DNA of 64,000 bases from Phenylobacterium sp. (GCF_004297125.1 NZ_SCVD01000019.1:62001-126000), one strand, 5' to 3'; shown: positions 9,124 through 17,957, numbered from the stretch's first letter. Numbers and translations: made by a program. The notes: generated by a model from the letters alone, not told the origin.

Positions 9124-9942
9124 CTAGCGGCCGTTCTCCAGGATCTTGAACTGGCGGACGGGATCGTTCTGCTCGATCACCTGGCCATCGGGCAGGGTCG
9201 TCTTCGCGCCGTCGGGCGCATACTGCAGGATGTAGGCCTTGCGAACGGTGTCCTGCTTCAGGTTCGGACCCGTCCGGTGCGGCGCGAGGGACGAGAAGAC
9301 CACGATGTCGCCCGCCTTGGCCGGGGCGGACACGGCGCCCTCGACATCGTCGAGGCACACCTTGCCGATCGGGGTCAGCCAATGCTCGAAGGTGCCCTGG
9401 CGGTGGAGCTTCGGCGCGATCCAGGCGCAGCCGTTGTCCTCGTCCACGTCCACCAGCGGGATCCACAGAGTGAGGTACTGCTGCGGCTCGATGTAGGTGT
9501 AGCCGTTATCCTGGTGCCACGGGAATTCCTGAACCTTTTCGGTCTTCTTGTAGACCGACTGGTCCCAGTAAAGGCGCACGTCCGGGCCAATCAGGTCGTG
9601 GCAGACGCCCTGGATCGCCGGATGGCGCGCGAAGTCCTGCAGCACCGGCGACTTGCCGACGATGTGGGCGGTGAAGGTGATCGTGCCCGTCTCCGTCAGC
9701 CGGAAGCGGCCGCCCTGCTCGTCGCGCACGAAGTCCTCGTGCGCCTTCTCCAGGGGGTCGATGGCGGCGGTGACCGCGGCGATCTCCGCCGGCGTGAAGG
9801 CGCCGCGATAGATGAAGAACCCATCGGCGTTGAACTGATCGACCTGTTCGGGACTCAGCGCGCGCATTCCCGTGCGGGGAGCGTCTTTCCAGACGAAGTC
9901 CTGGTTCAGCGGGTGAAGGCGCGGGGCGGCGAACGTCTGCAT
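9124..9942 (-). CDS. phytanoyl-CoA dioxygenase-family Fe(II)/2OG oxygenase (copy 2)
   Basis: 272 aa, divergent paralogue of its two neighbours. The iron-binding residues are His143/Asp145 (PWHQDNGYTY) and His222 (SLAPHRTGPN); Arg234 (DTVRKAY) is the expected 2-oxoglutarate anchor. It is probably co-transcribed with copy 1 downstream (13-bp gap). Its promoter region contains two operator-like sites, 10005-10018 and 10023-10036. N-terminal residues ~1-30 extend beyond the usual family start. Confidence 0.88.
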   Translation of the reverse strand: MQTFAAPRLHPLNQDFVWKDAPRTGMRALSPEQVDQFNADGFFIYRGAFTPAEIAAVTAAIDPLEKAHEDFVRDEQGGRFRLTETGTITFTAHIVGKSPVLQDFARHPAIQGVCHDLIGPDVRLYWDQSVYKKTEKVQEFPWHQDNGYTYIEPQQYLTLWIPLVDVDEDNGCAWIAPKLHRQGTFEHWLTPIGKVCLDDVEGAVSAPAKAGDIVVFSSLAPHRTGPNLKQDTVRKAYILQYAPDGAKTTLPDGQVIEQNDPVRQFKILENGR

Positions 9943-10004
9943 GGCTTACCTACTCGTCGATCTTGACGTCACCATAATTCCATCGAAAACGTCGCGTCAA
10001 TCGA

Positions 10005-10018
10005 TTTTAGATCTAAAT
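10005..10018 (+). promoter_or_regulatory. putative GntR-type operator (best match)
   Basis: TTTTAGATCTAAAT contains the perfect 12-bp palindrome TTTAGATCTAAA (10006-10017). It lies 63-76 bases before the start of the oxygenase gene that begins at 9942 and reads leftwards. It is the most symmetrical member of the recurring motif. Confidence 0.4.
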
Positions 10019-10022
10019 AGCA

Positions 10023-10036
10023 TATTAGATCGAATC
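10023..10036 (+). promoter_or_regulatory. putative GntR-type operator (second copy)
   Basis: TATTAGATCGAATC, spaced 18 bp start-to-start from the palindromic copy, so roughly on the same or the adjacent face of the helix. This tandem arrangement is what paired repressor dimers often use. Confidence 0.33.
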
Positions 10037-10050
10037 TGTGATGGAGCGAG

Positions 10051-10845
10051 TCACTCCGCTCGCCGGACCGGGATCCAGCGGTTGACGCGAGAGAGGACGA
10101 ACGCGCTTTCGGGGGTGGACGCCTGGGTGCCCACGCGGCCGTAGTGGTAGACCATCGCCGAGCGCCGGTAGTCGGCCACGTTGTCGGTCGACATGTGCAT
10201 CAGGTAGCTATGGAAGATCAGCACGTCGCCGGGCTCCATCAGCGCCGAGACCTTCGCCGTGGTGTCCTGGCTCACGATCTCCTGGTAGCCTCGGTTGGCG
10301 GCCGGCCGCCGGTCGGGGACATGCTCGAAGATCTCGCCCGACCGGTGACTGCCGGGCGCCACCCAGAGGCAGCCGTTCTCCAGCGTCGCCCGGCTGAGCG
10401 CCACCCAGACCCCCACCTGCGGCTGCTTGTCGAACTTGAAGTAGTAGCTGTCCTGATGCCACGGCTGGCCGATGACGCCGGGGTTCTTGAAGATGAACTG
10501 GCTCTGGAAGCAGTCGACGTCGGGGCCGATCAGGCCCGCGACGACGTCCACGATCTCCCGACGCTCAGCCAGCTGGCGCGACAGCCCCTCGGCGTGGCAG
10601 TTGAACACCTTGGAGACCAGATCCTCGGGGTTCGCGGCGCCCGGGGACGGCTCGGTCTCGGGATAGATCAGGTAGTTGTCGCCGGACGAGTAGGTCTGCT
10701 CCCCCGGGTGCGCCGCGGGCGGATCGGCGCGGATGCGGCCGACCACCTCGTCCTCGACCGCCGCCGCGAAGGCGGGGTCGATCGCGCTTCTCAGGAAGAA
10801 GTAGCCCTCCCGGTCCCAGGCCTCGCGTTGCGCCGGCGTGATCAT
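10051..10845 (-). CDS. phytanoyl-CoA dioxygenase-family Fe(II)/2OG oxygenase (copy 3)
   Basis: 264 aa. The frame stays open to 11055, but ATG 10845 (MITPAQREAWDREGYFFL) was chosen: GGGAGGT precedes it by a few bases, and the family normally starts with this 'xxFdrEGYfvL' helix-strand. Active-site residues: His130/Asp132 (PWHQDSYYF), distal His217 (SYLMHMSTD) and Arg228 (YRRSAMVYH). It is transcribed divergently from the GPH symporter gene at 11012, with an operator-like site in the shared promoter region. It may be the first step of a hydroxylation route shared with copies 1 and 2, but the substrate is unknown. Confidence 0.88.
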   Translation of the reverse strand: MITPAQREAWDREGYFFLRSAIDPAFAAAVEDEVVGRIRADPPAAHPGEQTYSSGDNYLIYPETEPSPGAANPEDLVSKVFNCHAEGLSRQLAERREIVDVVAGLIGPDVDCFQSQFIFKNPGVIGQPWHQDSYYFKFDKQPQVGVWVALSRATLENGCLWVAPGSHRSGEIFEHVPDRRPAANRGYQEIVSQDTTAKVSALMEPGDVLIFHSYLMHMSTDNVADYRRSAMVYHYGRVGTQASTPESAFVLSRVNRWIPVRRAE

Positions 10846-10895
10846 GTGCGGACCTCCCATTGTGCTTGTCCGATGGTATCGAGCCCGTTGTTTTA

Positions 10896-10909
10896 AAATC
10901 AATCTAAAA
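10896..10909 (-). promoter_or_regulatory. putative GntR-type operator between oxygenase copy 3 and symporter
   Basis: On the minus strand TTTTAGATTGATTT, matching the first nine bases of the palindromic site at 10005. It lies about 51 bp before the oxygenase start (10845) and about 100 bp before the symporter start (11012), so it could control both. Confidence 0.35.
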
Positions 10910-11011
10910 TGGCGAATTGACGATAATCCTAGATGTTTCCGATTGAGAGCTGCGGCGGCCCCGGCCATAGTCAGCGACAGCCCGGCGCAGACCGGTCGCG
11001 AGGGGGAGTCG

Positions 11012-12367
11012 ATGTTCAAGCCCAGGGCAGGGTTCCAGCTCAGCTTCGCGCGCAAGGCCGGATTCTCGCTCGGCGACTACGCCTGCAACCTCTATTGGCA
11101 GAGCGTCTCGCTCTTCCTGATGTTCCACTACACTGACGCCCTGGGCCTCTCGGGAGGGACAGCGGGCGCGATCTACATGGTCGCCTCGATCTTCGACGGG
11201 ATCTCGGACCCGATCATGGGCGCGGTCGCCGACCGCACGCGCACCAGGTGGGGTCGCTACCGGCCCTACATCCTGCTGGGCTGCGTGCCGCTGGGCCTGT
11301 CGTTCGCCGGCCTCTACTGGGCGCCGGCCGCCGATGGCTTCGGCCTGGTCGCGGTGGTCACCGCCGCCCACCTCGTGTTCCGCATCGCCTACACAGCGGT
11401 CTCGGTGCCCTACAGCTCGCTCACCGCGCGGATGACCTCGAGCTCCGAGGAGCGCTCGTCGCTGGCCGGTTTCCGCATGGTGGCCGCGACCCTGGCGGCC
11501 ATGACCGTCTCGTACCTCACCCAGCCGATGGTGGCCGAGTTCGGCGGCGGCGATCAGGCCAAGGGCTTCTTCTATGCCGCCGTGGTCTTCGGCCTGATCG
11601 CCACGGGCATCTTCCCCCTGGTGTTCCTGGCCACCCGCGAGCCGCCCGAGCCCCCGGGCGAGGTGGTCCACCTGAAGCTCGGCGACCATTGGCGGGCGAT
11701 GGCGAGGAACCGCGCCTTCTGGGTGCTGATGGTCGGGATCAGCCTGGGCGCCATGTCGTCCACGGCGCTGGGCAAGTCGCTGCTCTACTACATGAAATAC
11801 ATCGCCGGAGACGAAGGCGCGGCGCGCTACGCGCTCTCGATCAAGGCCGCCCTGGGCGTGGCGATCATCCCCACCTGGGTCATTGTCACCCGCTTCATCG
11901 GCAAGCAGGCCGCCTGGCTGACGGCCGCGGCGTGGGGCCTGTCCGGAGCGGCCTTCCTGCTCTTCACCGACGTCCAGACCGCGCTGGCCGTGACGTTCTT
12001 CTACATGTTCATGCACGTGGCTTCGCTGGGCGTCGCCACGACCTACTGGTCGATGATGCCGGACACGGTGGAGTACGGCGAATGGCGCTCGGGCGTGCGG
12101 CCGGAGTCCTTCATCTTCGGCCTGGGCATGTTCTTCCAGAAGGTGGCCCTGGGCCTGGCCGCGGGGGTCTTCGGCCTGGCGCTGGACCTGATCGGCTACG
12201 TCGCCAACCAGCCGCAGAGCCCTGAGACCCTGCAAGGCCTGCGGATGGTGGTGGTCGGCTTCCCGGTCATCGGCCTCGGCGGCTCGGCGCTGGCCATGCT
12301 GTTCTACCCGCTGCGCAAGGGCGTCCACGACCGGATCGTGGGCGAGCTGGCGGCGCGGAAAACCTGA
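11012..12367 (+). CDS. GPH-family (MFS) sugar:cation symporter, copy 1
   Basis: 451 aa, 12 predicted transmembrane segments, inner membrane. ATG 11012 follows AGGGGGAG; the longer open frame upstream is not needed. Family hallmarks are FSLGDYACNLYWQ near the N-terminus and the cytoplasmic loop motif ADRTRTRWGRYRPYI (D-x6-G-R-x-R-P), typical of melibiose/glucuronide carriers (MelB, XynB, UidB). It likely imports the oligosaccharide or glycoside delivered to the periplasm by the TonB receptors. The 13232-14629 gene is a full-length paralogue. The next gene follows after 18 bp, suggesting an operon. Confidence 0.9.
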   Translation: MFKPRAGFQLSFARKAGFSLGDYACNLYWQSVSLFLMFHYTDALGLSGGTAGAIYMVASIFDGISDPIMGAVADRTRTRWGRYRPYILLGCVPLGLSFAGLYWAPAADGFGLVAVVTAAHLVFRIAYTAVSVPYSSLTARMTSSSEERSSLAGFRMVAATLAAMTVSYLTQPMVAEFGGGDQAKGFFYAAVVFGLIATGIFPLVFLATREPPEPPGEVVHLKLGDHWRAMARNRAFWVLMVGISLGAMSSTALGKSLLYYMKYIAGDEGAARYALSIKAALGVAIIPTWVIVTRFIGKQAAWLTAAAWGLSGAAFLLFTDVQTALAVTFFYMFMHVASLGVATTYWSMMPDTVEYGEWRSGVRPESFIFGLGMFFQKVALGLAAGVFGLALDLIGYVANQPQSPETLQGLRMVVVGFPVIGLGGSALAMLFYPLRKGVHDRIVGELAARKT

Positions 12368-12385
12368 CGTGACACGGAGACCGCC

Positions 12386-13231
12386 ATGCGCCGCCTTCTC
12401 GTCTACCAGGCCCTCTGGGGCATGGAGAACCTGCCCGGCTTCGACATGGAGGCCGACATGGACGGCGTGCTGGCGAGGATCTTCGCCGAGGGCTTCGACG
12501 GCGTGGGCGTGAGTCTGATGCGCGCCGATCGCGCCGAGGCCGTGGCGCGCGCCGTGCAAGCCCATGGGAAGTCATTCGAGGCCATCGGCTTCGTCTTCGA
12601 CCGCGCCGACCTGGCCCGCTGGATCGACCGCGCCCAGGAGCTGGGGGCGCACCACCTGAACATCCAGATCATGACCAGGCCCGACCGGGTGTCGGACGCC
12701 GTGGCGCTGCTGGCCGAGTTCGGGGCCGAGGCCGCGCGCGCGTCGATCCCGGTGAATTACGAGACCCACCGGGGGCGGCTGACCAACGACGCCCTGTTCA
12801 CCTGTCGCATCCTGGACGAACTGCCCGACCTGCGGCTCACCGGCGACCTGTCGCACTATCCGCTGGCGCACGAGATGCCCTTGCCCGTGCCCGCGGCCGA
12901 CCTGGCGCGGATGTCGAAGATCATCCGCAACTGCTGGGCCTTCCACGGCCGGGTCCCGGGCTCGCACCAGATCCAAGTGTCGATCCGGGCGCCGCAGCAC
13001 CAGGGCTGGGTCGACCAGATGAGGGCATGGTGGCGCGAGGGCTTCGAAAGCTGGATCGCCCGCTCGGGCCCGGACGCCGACCTGACCTTCATGCCCGAGC
13101 TGGGGCCGCCCCACTATGCGATCACCGACCTCGACGGTCGCGAACTCAGCGACCGCTGGGCCGAGGCGCTGATGCTGAAGGACATGGCCCGCGGGATCTG
13201 GGCCGAGGTCACGACGCCGGTGGCGGCCTAG
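12386..13231 (+). CDS. sugar phosphate isomerase/epimerase-like TIM-barrel protein
   Basis: 281 aa cytosolic protein with the xylose-isomerase-like/AP-endonuclease-2 barrel pattern. Candidate metal ligands fall in the expected order: Glu126 (NYETHRG), Asp154 (TGDLSHYP), His187 or His194 (FHGRVPGSHQ) and a Glu near 248 (MPELGPPH). Members isomerise or epimerise sugars or keto-sugars, or act as inosose dehydratase-like enzymes; the exact reaction is not predictable. It follows the symporter gene closely and ends one base before the convergent second symporter gene. Confidence 0.8.
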   Translation: MRRLLVYQALWGMENLPGFDMEADMDGVLARIFAEGFDGVGVSLMRADRAEAVARAVQAHGKSFEAIGFVFDRADLARWIDRAQELGAHHLNIQIMTRPDRVSDAVALLAEFGAEAARASIPVNYETHRGRLTNDALFTCRILDELPDLRLTGDLSHYPLAHEMPLPVPAADLARMSKIIRNCWAFHGRVPGSHQIQVSIRAPQHQGWVDQMRAWWREGFESWIARSGPDADLTFMPELGPPHYAITDLDGRELSDRWAEALMLKDMARGIWAEVTTPVAA

Positions 13232-14629
13232 CTAGGGCAGTTCGGCGACCGCCTCGGGCGGCACGGCCCGGCGCGCGGCGAGCTGTTCCACGATGTCCTC
13301 GTGGACGCCCTTCTTCATCGGGTAAATCAGCATCGCGAGGCCGCCGAGCACGAGGCCGGAGAGGGGCAGGGCGACCATGATGGTCTTCATGCCCTGCAGC
13401 GTCTCGGGCGTCTGGGCGACGTTCGGATGGAAGCCCACGAGGTCCAGGCTCCATCCGAAGATTCCGGCGCCCAGGCCCAGGGCCGCCTTCAGGAAGAACT
13501 GGCCGAGGCCGAAGATGAAGGACTCGGCCCTGAGACCCGTGCGCCACTCGCCGTACTCGACGGTGTCGGGCAGCATGGACCAGAAGGTCAGCGCCAGGCC
13601 CAGGCCGCAGACCTGCATCATCACCAGGAAGACCATCATCAGCCCCGGGTCGCGGACATCGACCAGCGCGAAGCCGGTCAGGCAGACCAGCCCCCAGGCC
13701 ACGCCGGTGAACCAGGCCGCGCGCTTGCCGATCTTCTTGGTGACGTAGATCCAGGCCGGGATGACGACGAGGCCAACCGCCGCGTTGAGTGACAGCGCCG
13801 TGCGCGCCGCCGCTTCGTCGTGCAGGTAGTACTTGAAATAGTAGAGCACCGACTTGCCGAGCGCCGTGGTGCAGATCACCGCCGCCGCGATCCCGGCCAT
13901 CACCGCCCAGAAGGCGCGGTTGCCGCGCACGGCGGCCCAGTACTGGGACATCGAGATCACCGGCGCGGCCTCGCCGGGCGTGTCCTGCGGCTCGCGGGTC
14001 GTGGCGTAGACGAAGGGGAAGATGGCCGTGGCGATGAGGGCATAGGCCACGGCGGCCAGGGTGAAGCCCTTGCCCACGTCACCGCCGCCCAGGCTGGCGG
14101 CCAGGGGCTGGGTGGTGGAGGCGATGGTGAGGCCGGCGAGCGTGGCGAAGATCATCCGGAAGCCGGCCAGGGTCGAACGCTCTGCCGAGCTGTCGGTGAT
14201 GCGCGCGTTCAGCGAGGTGTAGGGGATCGACAGCGCCGTATAGGCCACCCGGAAGATCAGGTGCGCCGCCAGCATCCAGGCCGCCAAGCCCAGGCCCTCG
14301 AACGGCGGCCGGTAGTAGAGCAGCACGAAGGCGAAGCCGAGCGGGACCGCGCCCCACAGCAGGTAGGGCCGGTAGCGGCCATGCTTCGTCCGCGTCTTGT
14401 CGGCGATGGCGCCCATCGCCGGATCGATCGAGGCGTCGAAGATCGAGGCGATCATGTAGATCAGCCCCGCCGTGCCGGCCGAGAGCCCCACCACGTCGGT
14501 GTAGAAGAACAGCAGGTAGATCGAGACGCTCTGCCAATAGAGGTTGCAGGCGTAGTCGCCGACCGTGAACGAGGCCTTGCGCGCGATCGAGAGGCGATGC
14601 CCCGCTGGCGGCGTGAAGAGATAGCTCAT
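13232..14629 (-). CDS. GPH-family (MFS) sugar:cation symporter, copy 2
   Basis: 465 aa, 12 membrane segments, collinear with copy 1 throughout (shared FTVGDYACNLYWQ near the N-terminus and ADKTRTKHGRYRPYL in the cytoplasmic loop). Its start codon overlaps the stop of the GntR gene upstream (ATGA), so regulator and transporter are co-translated. The C-terminus is hydrophilic, about 30 residues. It is probably an importer for a related sugar. Confidence 0.9.
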   Translation of the reverse strand: MSYLFTPPAGHRLSIARKASFTVGDYACNLYWQSVSIYLLFFYTDVVGLSAGTAGLIYMIASIFDASIDPAMGAIADKTRTKHGRYRPYLLWGAVPLGFAFVLLYYRPPFEGLGLAAWMLAAHLIFRVAYTALSIPYTSLNARITDSSAERSTLAGFRMIFATLAGLTIASTTQPLAASLGGGDVGKGFTLAAVAYALIATAIFPFVYATTREPQDTPGEAAPVISMSQYWAAVRGNRAFWAVMAGIAAAVICTTALGKSVLYYFKYYLHDEAAARTALSLNAAVGLVVIPAWIYVTKKIGKRAAWFTGVAWGLVCLTGFALVDVRDPGLMMVFLVMMQVCGLGLALTFWSMLPDTVEYGEWRTGLRAESFIFGLGQFFLKAALGLGAGIFGWSLDLVGFHPNVAQTPETLQGMKTIMVALPLSGLVLGGLAMLIYPMKKGVHEDIVEQLAARRAVPPEAVAELP

Positions 14630-15381
14630 GCGCCGTCCTTTGTTTCCAGGTCGCGGAGCGCGGCCTTGATCGAGTCGTGGACCGGCTGGGTGGTCACGAA
14701 GAAGCGGTCGACCAGCGCATGCAGCCGCTTGGCGTTACGGTCCATCAGCGCGTCCACGATCGCGCGGTGCTCGGCGTGGTGGTCGCGGTCGCGGTCGCTT
14801 TCCAGGTCGCCGAACAGGTTCACGTAGCGCTCCAACCGTCCGCCCAGCGCGGAGAACTGGTCCAGCAGGATCGGTGAGCCACAGCCGTCGAGCAGCGCGC
14901 GGTGCAGGCCGATATAGGCCATCTGCCACATCTCCCGGCGCTCGGGGTCGCCGTCCGGCAGCACCTTGTGGACCCGCAGCGACCGGTGGAGCTGCACCAC
15001 GACCTGCTCCTCCCAGGCGTCGTCGCCGCGCTCGAAGGCCATGTTCAGGGCCAGGCGGTAGATGCGTTGATAGATGTCGAGCAGGTCGCGGTAGTCCGCC
15101 AGCGACACGTCGGCGACGCGGTAACCCTTGAGGTGCTCATGGGCGAGCAGGCCGCTGGTGCTCAGCATCAGGATCGCCTCGCGCACGGGGCTCTGGCCGA
15201 CGCCGTAGAACTGCGAAAGCGGCTCCACCTTCAGCCGGTCGCGGGGCTGGAAGACGCCGCGGATGATGTCGCGGCGCAGCCAGTACGCGGTGGCCTGGCT
15301 CGGATGCCGCGCGGGGTCCGCCGGCGAGGTCACCAACGGATCCGTGAAGCGCGAGACCGAGACCGGCCCCTCGCGGCTCAT
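14626..15381 (-). CDS. GntR-family (FCD-type) transcriptional regulator, paralogue of 2336-3193
   Basis: 251 aa. Winged helix around residues 25-90 (RDIIRGVFQPRDRLK, GQSPVREAILML, HLKGYRVADVS), then an FCD domain with DRDHHAEHRAIVDAL. It matches the regulator at 2336-3193 along almost its whole length but lacks that protein's basic C-terminal tail. The near-identical recognition element (SP[IV]REAIL) suggests that both bind similar DNA. It is cotranscribed with symporter copy 2 downstream and lies just downstream of TonB receptor copy 2. Confidence 0.9.
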   Translation of the reverse strand: MSREGPVSVSRFTDPLVTSPADPARHPSQATAYWLRRDIIRGVFQPRDRLKVEPLSQFYGVGQSPVREAILMLSTSGLLAHEHLKGYRVADVSLADYRDLLDIYQRIYRLALNMAFERGDDAWEEQVVVQLHRSLRVHKVLPDGDPERREMWQMAYIGLHRALLDGCGSPILLDQFSALGGRLERYVNLFGDLESDRDRDHHAEHRAIVDALMDRNAKRLHALVDRFFVTTQPVHDSIKAALRDLETKDGA

Positions 15382-15447
15382 CGCCTGCGCCCGGGAAGGG
15401 CGACACGGGGCCGGAGCCTCGCGTCAGGTCGGTGAGGAAACGCCACG

Positions 15448-17706
15448 TCAGAAGTCGAGGTCCAGGGCGACGCCCACCACGCGCTGGGATTCGTAGACCT
15501 GGAACTGGCTCAGGCTGCGCGCATGGCCGAAGGGCGTGGAGAACATCGCCGCGCGGTAATCCTGGTCGAACAGGTTCTTGGCGAATAGCGAGGCCTTCCA
15601 GCGCCGGTCCTGCGGGCCGACGCCGATCGCCGCATCGACGATCGCGTAGCCCTTCTGCTCGGTGCGCGGGTTGTTCGGGAAGGCGATCAGGGTGTCGGAG
15701 CGGTAGCTCACGTTGCCGTCCAGGGTGAGCCGCCAGGTGTCGGCGACGTCGGTCTCGTAGTGGCCGGCGATATTGCCCTGCCACATCGGCGAGAACGGCA
15801 GGCGCGCGCCGGTCAAGTCCTGCTGGACCCCGCCGATGCATCCCTCCGCCACGGTCTGGCCGCCGAAGCAGGGGGCGTTGGGAAAGTCGCCCCACTCGGC
15901 GTCGACGTAGGCGCCGCCAGCGATCAGGGTGAAGTCGACGTCGCGGAACGGACGAGCCTGGATGTCGAACTCGAAGCCACGCGATTTCGCCTCGCCGTTG
16001 GAGATCGGATAGGTCGCGGTGACCGGGTCGCGACCAGCGCTCTGGTAGTCCTTCACCTTCTCGTAGAAGGCCGTGAGGTTCATCACCAGCCGCAGGTCCG
16101 GCCAGGTGGTGCGAAGGCCTATCTCGTAGGCCGTCGGCTTCTCGGGCCGCACGTCGCGCAGGGTCGAAACACCGATGTTGGTGTCGTAGCCCCCGCCCTT
16201 GAAGCCGCGGGTGACGGTGGCGAAGGCCATGACGTCCTGGTTGAGGTCGTACTGGGCGCCCAGGCGCCAGACGAGGGCGTCCTTGTCCTTGGAGGCCGAG
16301 GCGCTGTCGCGCAGGTTCAGGCGCGGGTCGAAGCGGGACTTGTCGGCCTCCACCCGCTCGTTCAGCAGCCGCGCGCCGGCGATCAGGCGCAGGTCATCGG
16401 AGAGGTTGAAATTGGCCTGGCCGAAGGCGGCCATGTTGCGGGTCTCCGCGTCGATCGCAGCGACCCGGGCGAAGAAGGGCAGGGGCACCGTCGCGAAGAT
16501 CTGCGTCGAGGCCGAATGCACGCCGGTCCGGAAGTAGTAGAGGCCGGCTACATAGTCGATGAAGCCGCCGGTCGGCGAGGCGATGCGCAGCTCCTGGCTG
16601 ACCTGGTTCTGCTTCAGGTCGGCGTAGTTCACGTTCAGCAGGTTGAGCGGCGAGGAGTCCGAATCCAGGCCGTCGCGGGTGAACCAGCGGCGGTAGGCGC
16701 TGATCGAGGTCAGGGTGAAGCCGCCGCCCAGTTCGTAGTCCACCTGCAGCGAGGCGCCGTAGCTCTTGCCATTGGCGAAGACGTCGCCGTCCAGGTTCTG
16801 CTTGAAGTTGTCCGGCCCGGCCACGATGCCGGCCGCGGCGCCCAGCGTCTCGGGCGCGCCCGGCGCGCCGCCCACCACCGCGAACGTCCAGAGGCAGCAG
16901 TCGGCCTGGCGCTTGTAGTAGTCGGTGGTGAACGTGGCGCGCAGCGCGTCACTCGGTTCCCACTCCAGCTTGCCGCGCACGCCGCCATCGTTGCGGTCGT
17001 TGAATTTGCGGCCGTCGCGGACGTTGTCGATGATCCCGTCGCGCTTGTTGCGCCGGCCCGACAGCGAGAACCGCAGGGTGTCGGTGATCGGGCCCGAGAT
17101 GTAGCCGCTGATCTTCCGCTCGTCGTCCGGCCAGGCCCAGCTGGCGCTCGCCCGGACGTCCAGCTCCTCGGAGGGGCGGCGGGTGACGATGTTGATGACG
17201 CCGGCCGAGGCGTTCTTGCCGAACAGGGTGCCCTGCGGTCCGCGCAGCACCTCCAGCCGCTGAATGTCGGGCAGGTCGGCCAGCGCCGAGCCCGCCTGGC
17301 CCAGCACCACGCCGTCCAGGACGTAACCGGTGGAGCCTTCGATGGTCTCGGCCGCGAAGGTCGAGGTGCCGATGCCGCGCACGAAGAAGCCGAAGTTCCG
17401 CGGGCCGGCCGAATTGATGAACGTGACGCTGGGCGCCAGTTTCGAGATGTCCGTCGCCTCGTTCAGCTTCAGGTTCTCGAGGGTTTCGCCCTGCACGACC
17501 GCGATCGACAGCGGCACGTCCTGCAGGTTCTCCGCGCGCTTCTGGGCGGTGACCGTGATGGCCTCGAGCTCGTTGGCCTCCCGGGCCGTCTGGGCGGCGG
17601 CGGGGGCGGCCATCAGGGTCAGCGCCGCGCCGGAAGCGAGTAGCGCAGCGCGCCCGCCGTCGACAAGCGAAAGAACAGCGGATTCACGACCGCGCATCCG
17701 GATCAT
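15448..17706 (-). CDS. TonB-dependent outer-membrane receptor, copy 2
   Basis: 752 aa from ATG 17706, chosen over the upstream ATG because GGGAGGG lies nine bases before it. The signal peptide ends near APAAAQT; then a TonB-box-like LEAITVTAQKR, a plug with LEVLRGPQGTLFGKNASAG, and a beta-barrel ending in GVALDLDF. It is closely collinear with the receptor at 6003-8243 (shared ASASWAWPDDERK/ASLTWAWPDDERK, GPITDTL, NKRDGI). It heads the minus-strand run receptor-GntR-symporter, so uptake across both membranes and its regulator are encoded together. Confidence 0.93.
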   Translation of the reverse strand: MIRMRGRESAVLSLVDGGRAALLASGAALTLMAAPAAAQTAREANELEAITVTAQKRAENLQDVPLSIAVVQGETLENLKLNEATDISKLAPSVTFINSAGPRNFGFFVRGIGTSTFAAETIEGSTGYVLDGVVLGQAGSALADLPDIQRLEVLRGPQGTLFGKNASAGVINIVTRRPSEELDVRASASWAWPDDERKISGYISGPITDTLRFSLSGRRNKRDGIIDNVRDGRKFNDRNDGGVRGKLEWEPSDALRATFTTDYYKRQADCCLWTFAVVGGAPGAPETLGAAAGIVAGPDNFKQNLDGDVFANGKSYGASLQVDYELGGGFTLTSISAYRRWFTRDGLDSDSSPLNLLNVNYADLKQNQVSQELRIASPTGGFIDYVAGLYYFRTGVHSASTQIFATVPLPFFARVAAIDAETRNMAAFGQANFNLSDDLRLIAGARLLNERVEADKSRFDPRLNLRDSASASKDKDALVWRLGAQYDLNQDVMAFATVTRGFKGGGYDTNIGVSTLRDVRPEKPTAYEIGLRTTWPDLRLVMNLTAFYEKVKDYQSAGRDPVTATYPISNGEAKSRGFEFDIQARPFRDVDFTLIAGGAYVDAEWGDFPNAPCFGGQTVAEGCIGGVQQDLTGARLPFSPMWQGNIAGHYETDVADTWRLTLDGNVSYRSDTLIAFPNNPRTEQKGYAIVDAAIGVGPQDRRWKASLFAKNLFDQDYRAAMFSTPFGHARSLSQFQVYESQRVVGVALDLDF

Positions 17707-17758
17707 CTTTGATTCCCTCCCCGGTGGAACGGCTCTATTGGAGAATGGCCGTTGAATC

Positions 17759-17772
17759 AAATTCGATCAGAA
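17759..17772 (-). promoter_or_regulatory. putative GntR-type operator upstream of TonB receptor copy 2
   Basis: On the minus strand TTCTGATCGAATTT, sharing the GATCGAAT core with the site at 10023. It lies 53 bp before the start codon at 17706. A related GATTTCAAAT follows at 17795-17804. Confidence 0.3.
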
Positions 17773-17957
17773 GTGGCGCCAATGTCAACGATACGATTTC
17801 AAATACCCGATCTGCAGTGGCTTCGGTCGGAGACGAAAGGCGGCCGCGATGGCGTGGAGCTGCGACGAGCCGGGGCGAGGGGATCTTCCAGGCTCCGTAG
17901 GAGCAGCGGTCAAAATCCATTGGCGCCGTCCTCGACGCCGTCCTATGCCAGCGGCCT

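Noticed and set aside
8247..10845. Reading the three PhyH proteins as phytanoyl-CoA alpha-oxidation enzymes
   Set aside because: The family name comes from the human enzyme. The neighbours are sugar uptake and hydrolysis genes, there are no CoA ligase or lyase genes, and the substrate pocket cannot be read from sequence.
15760..17643. 627-codon plus-strand frame opposite the second TonB receptor
   Set aside because: Typical antisense shadow in GC-rich DNA (Val/Ala/Gly/Arg/Asp bias). The receptor on the minus strand has a signal peptide, plug and barrel motifs.
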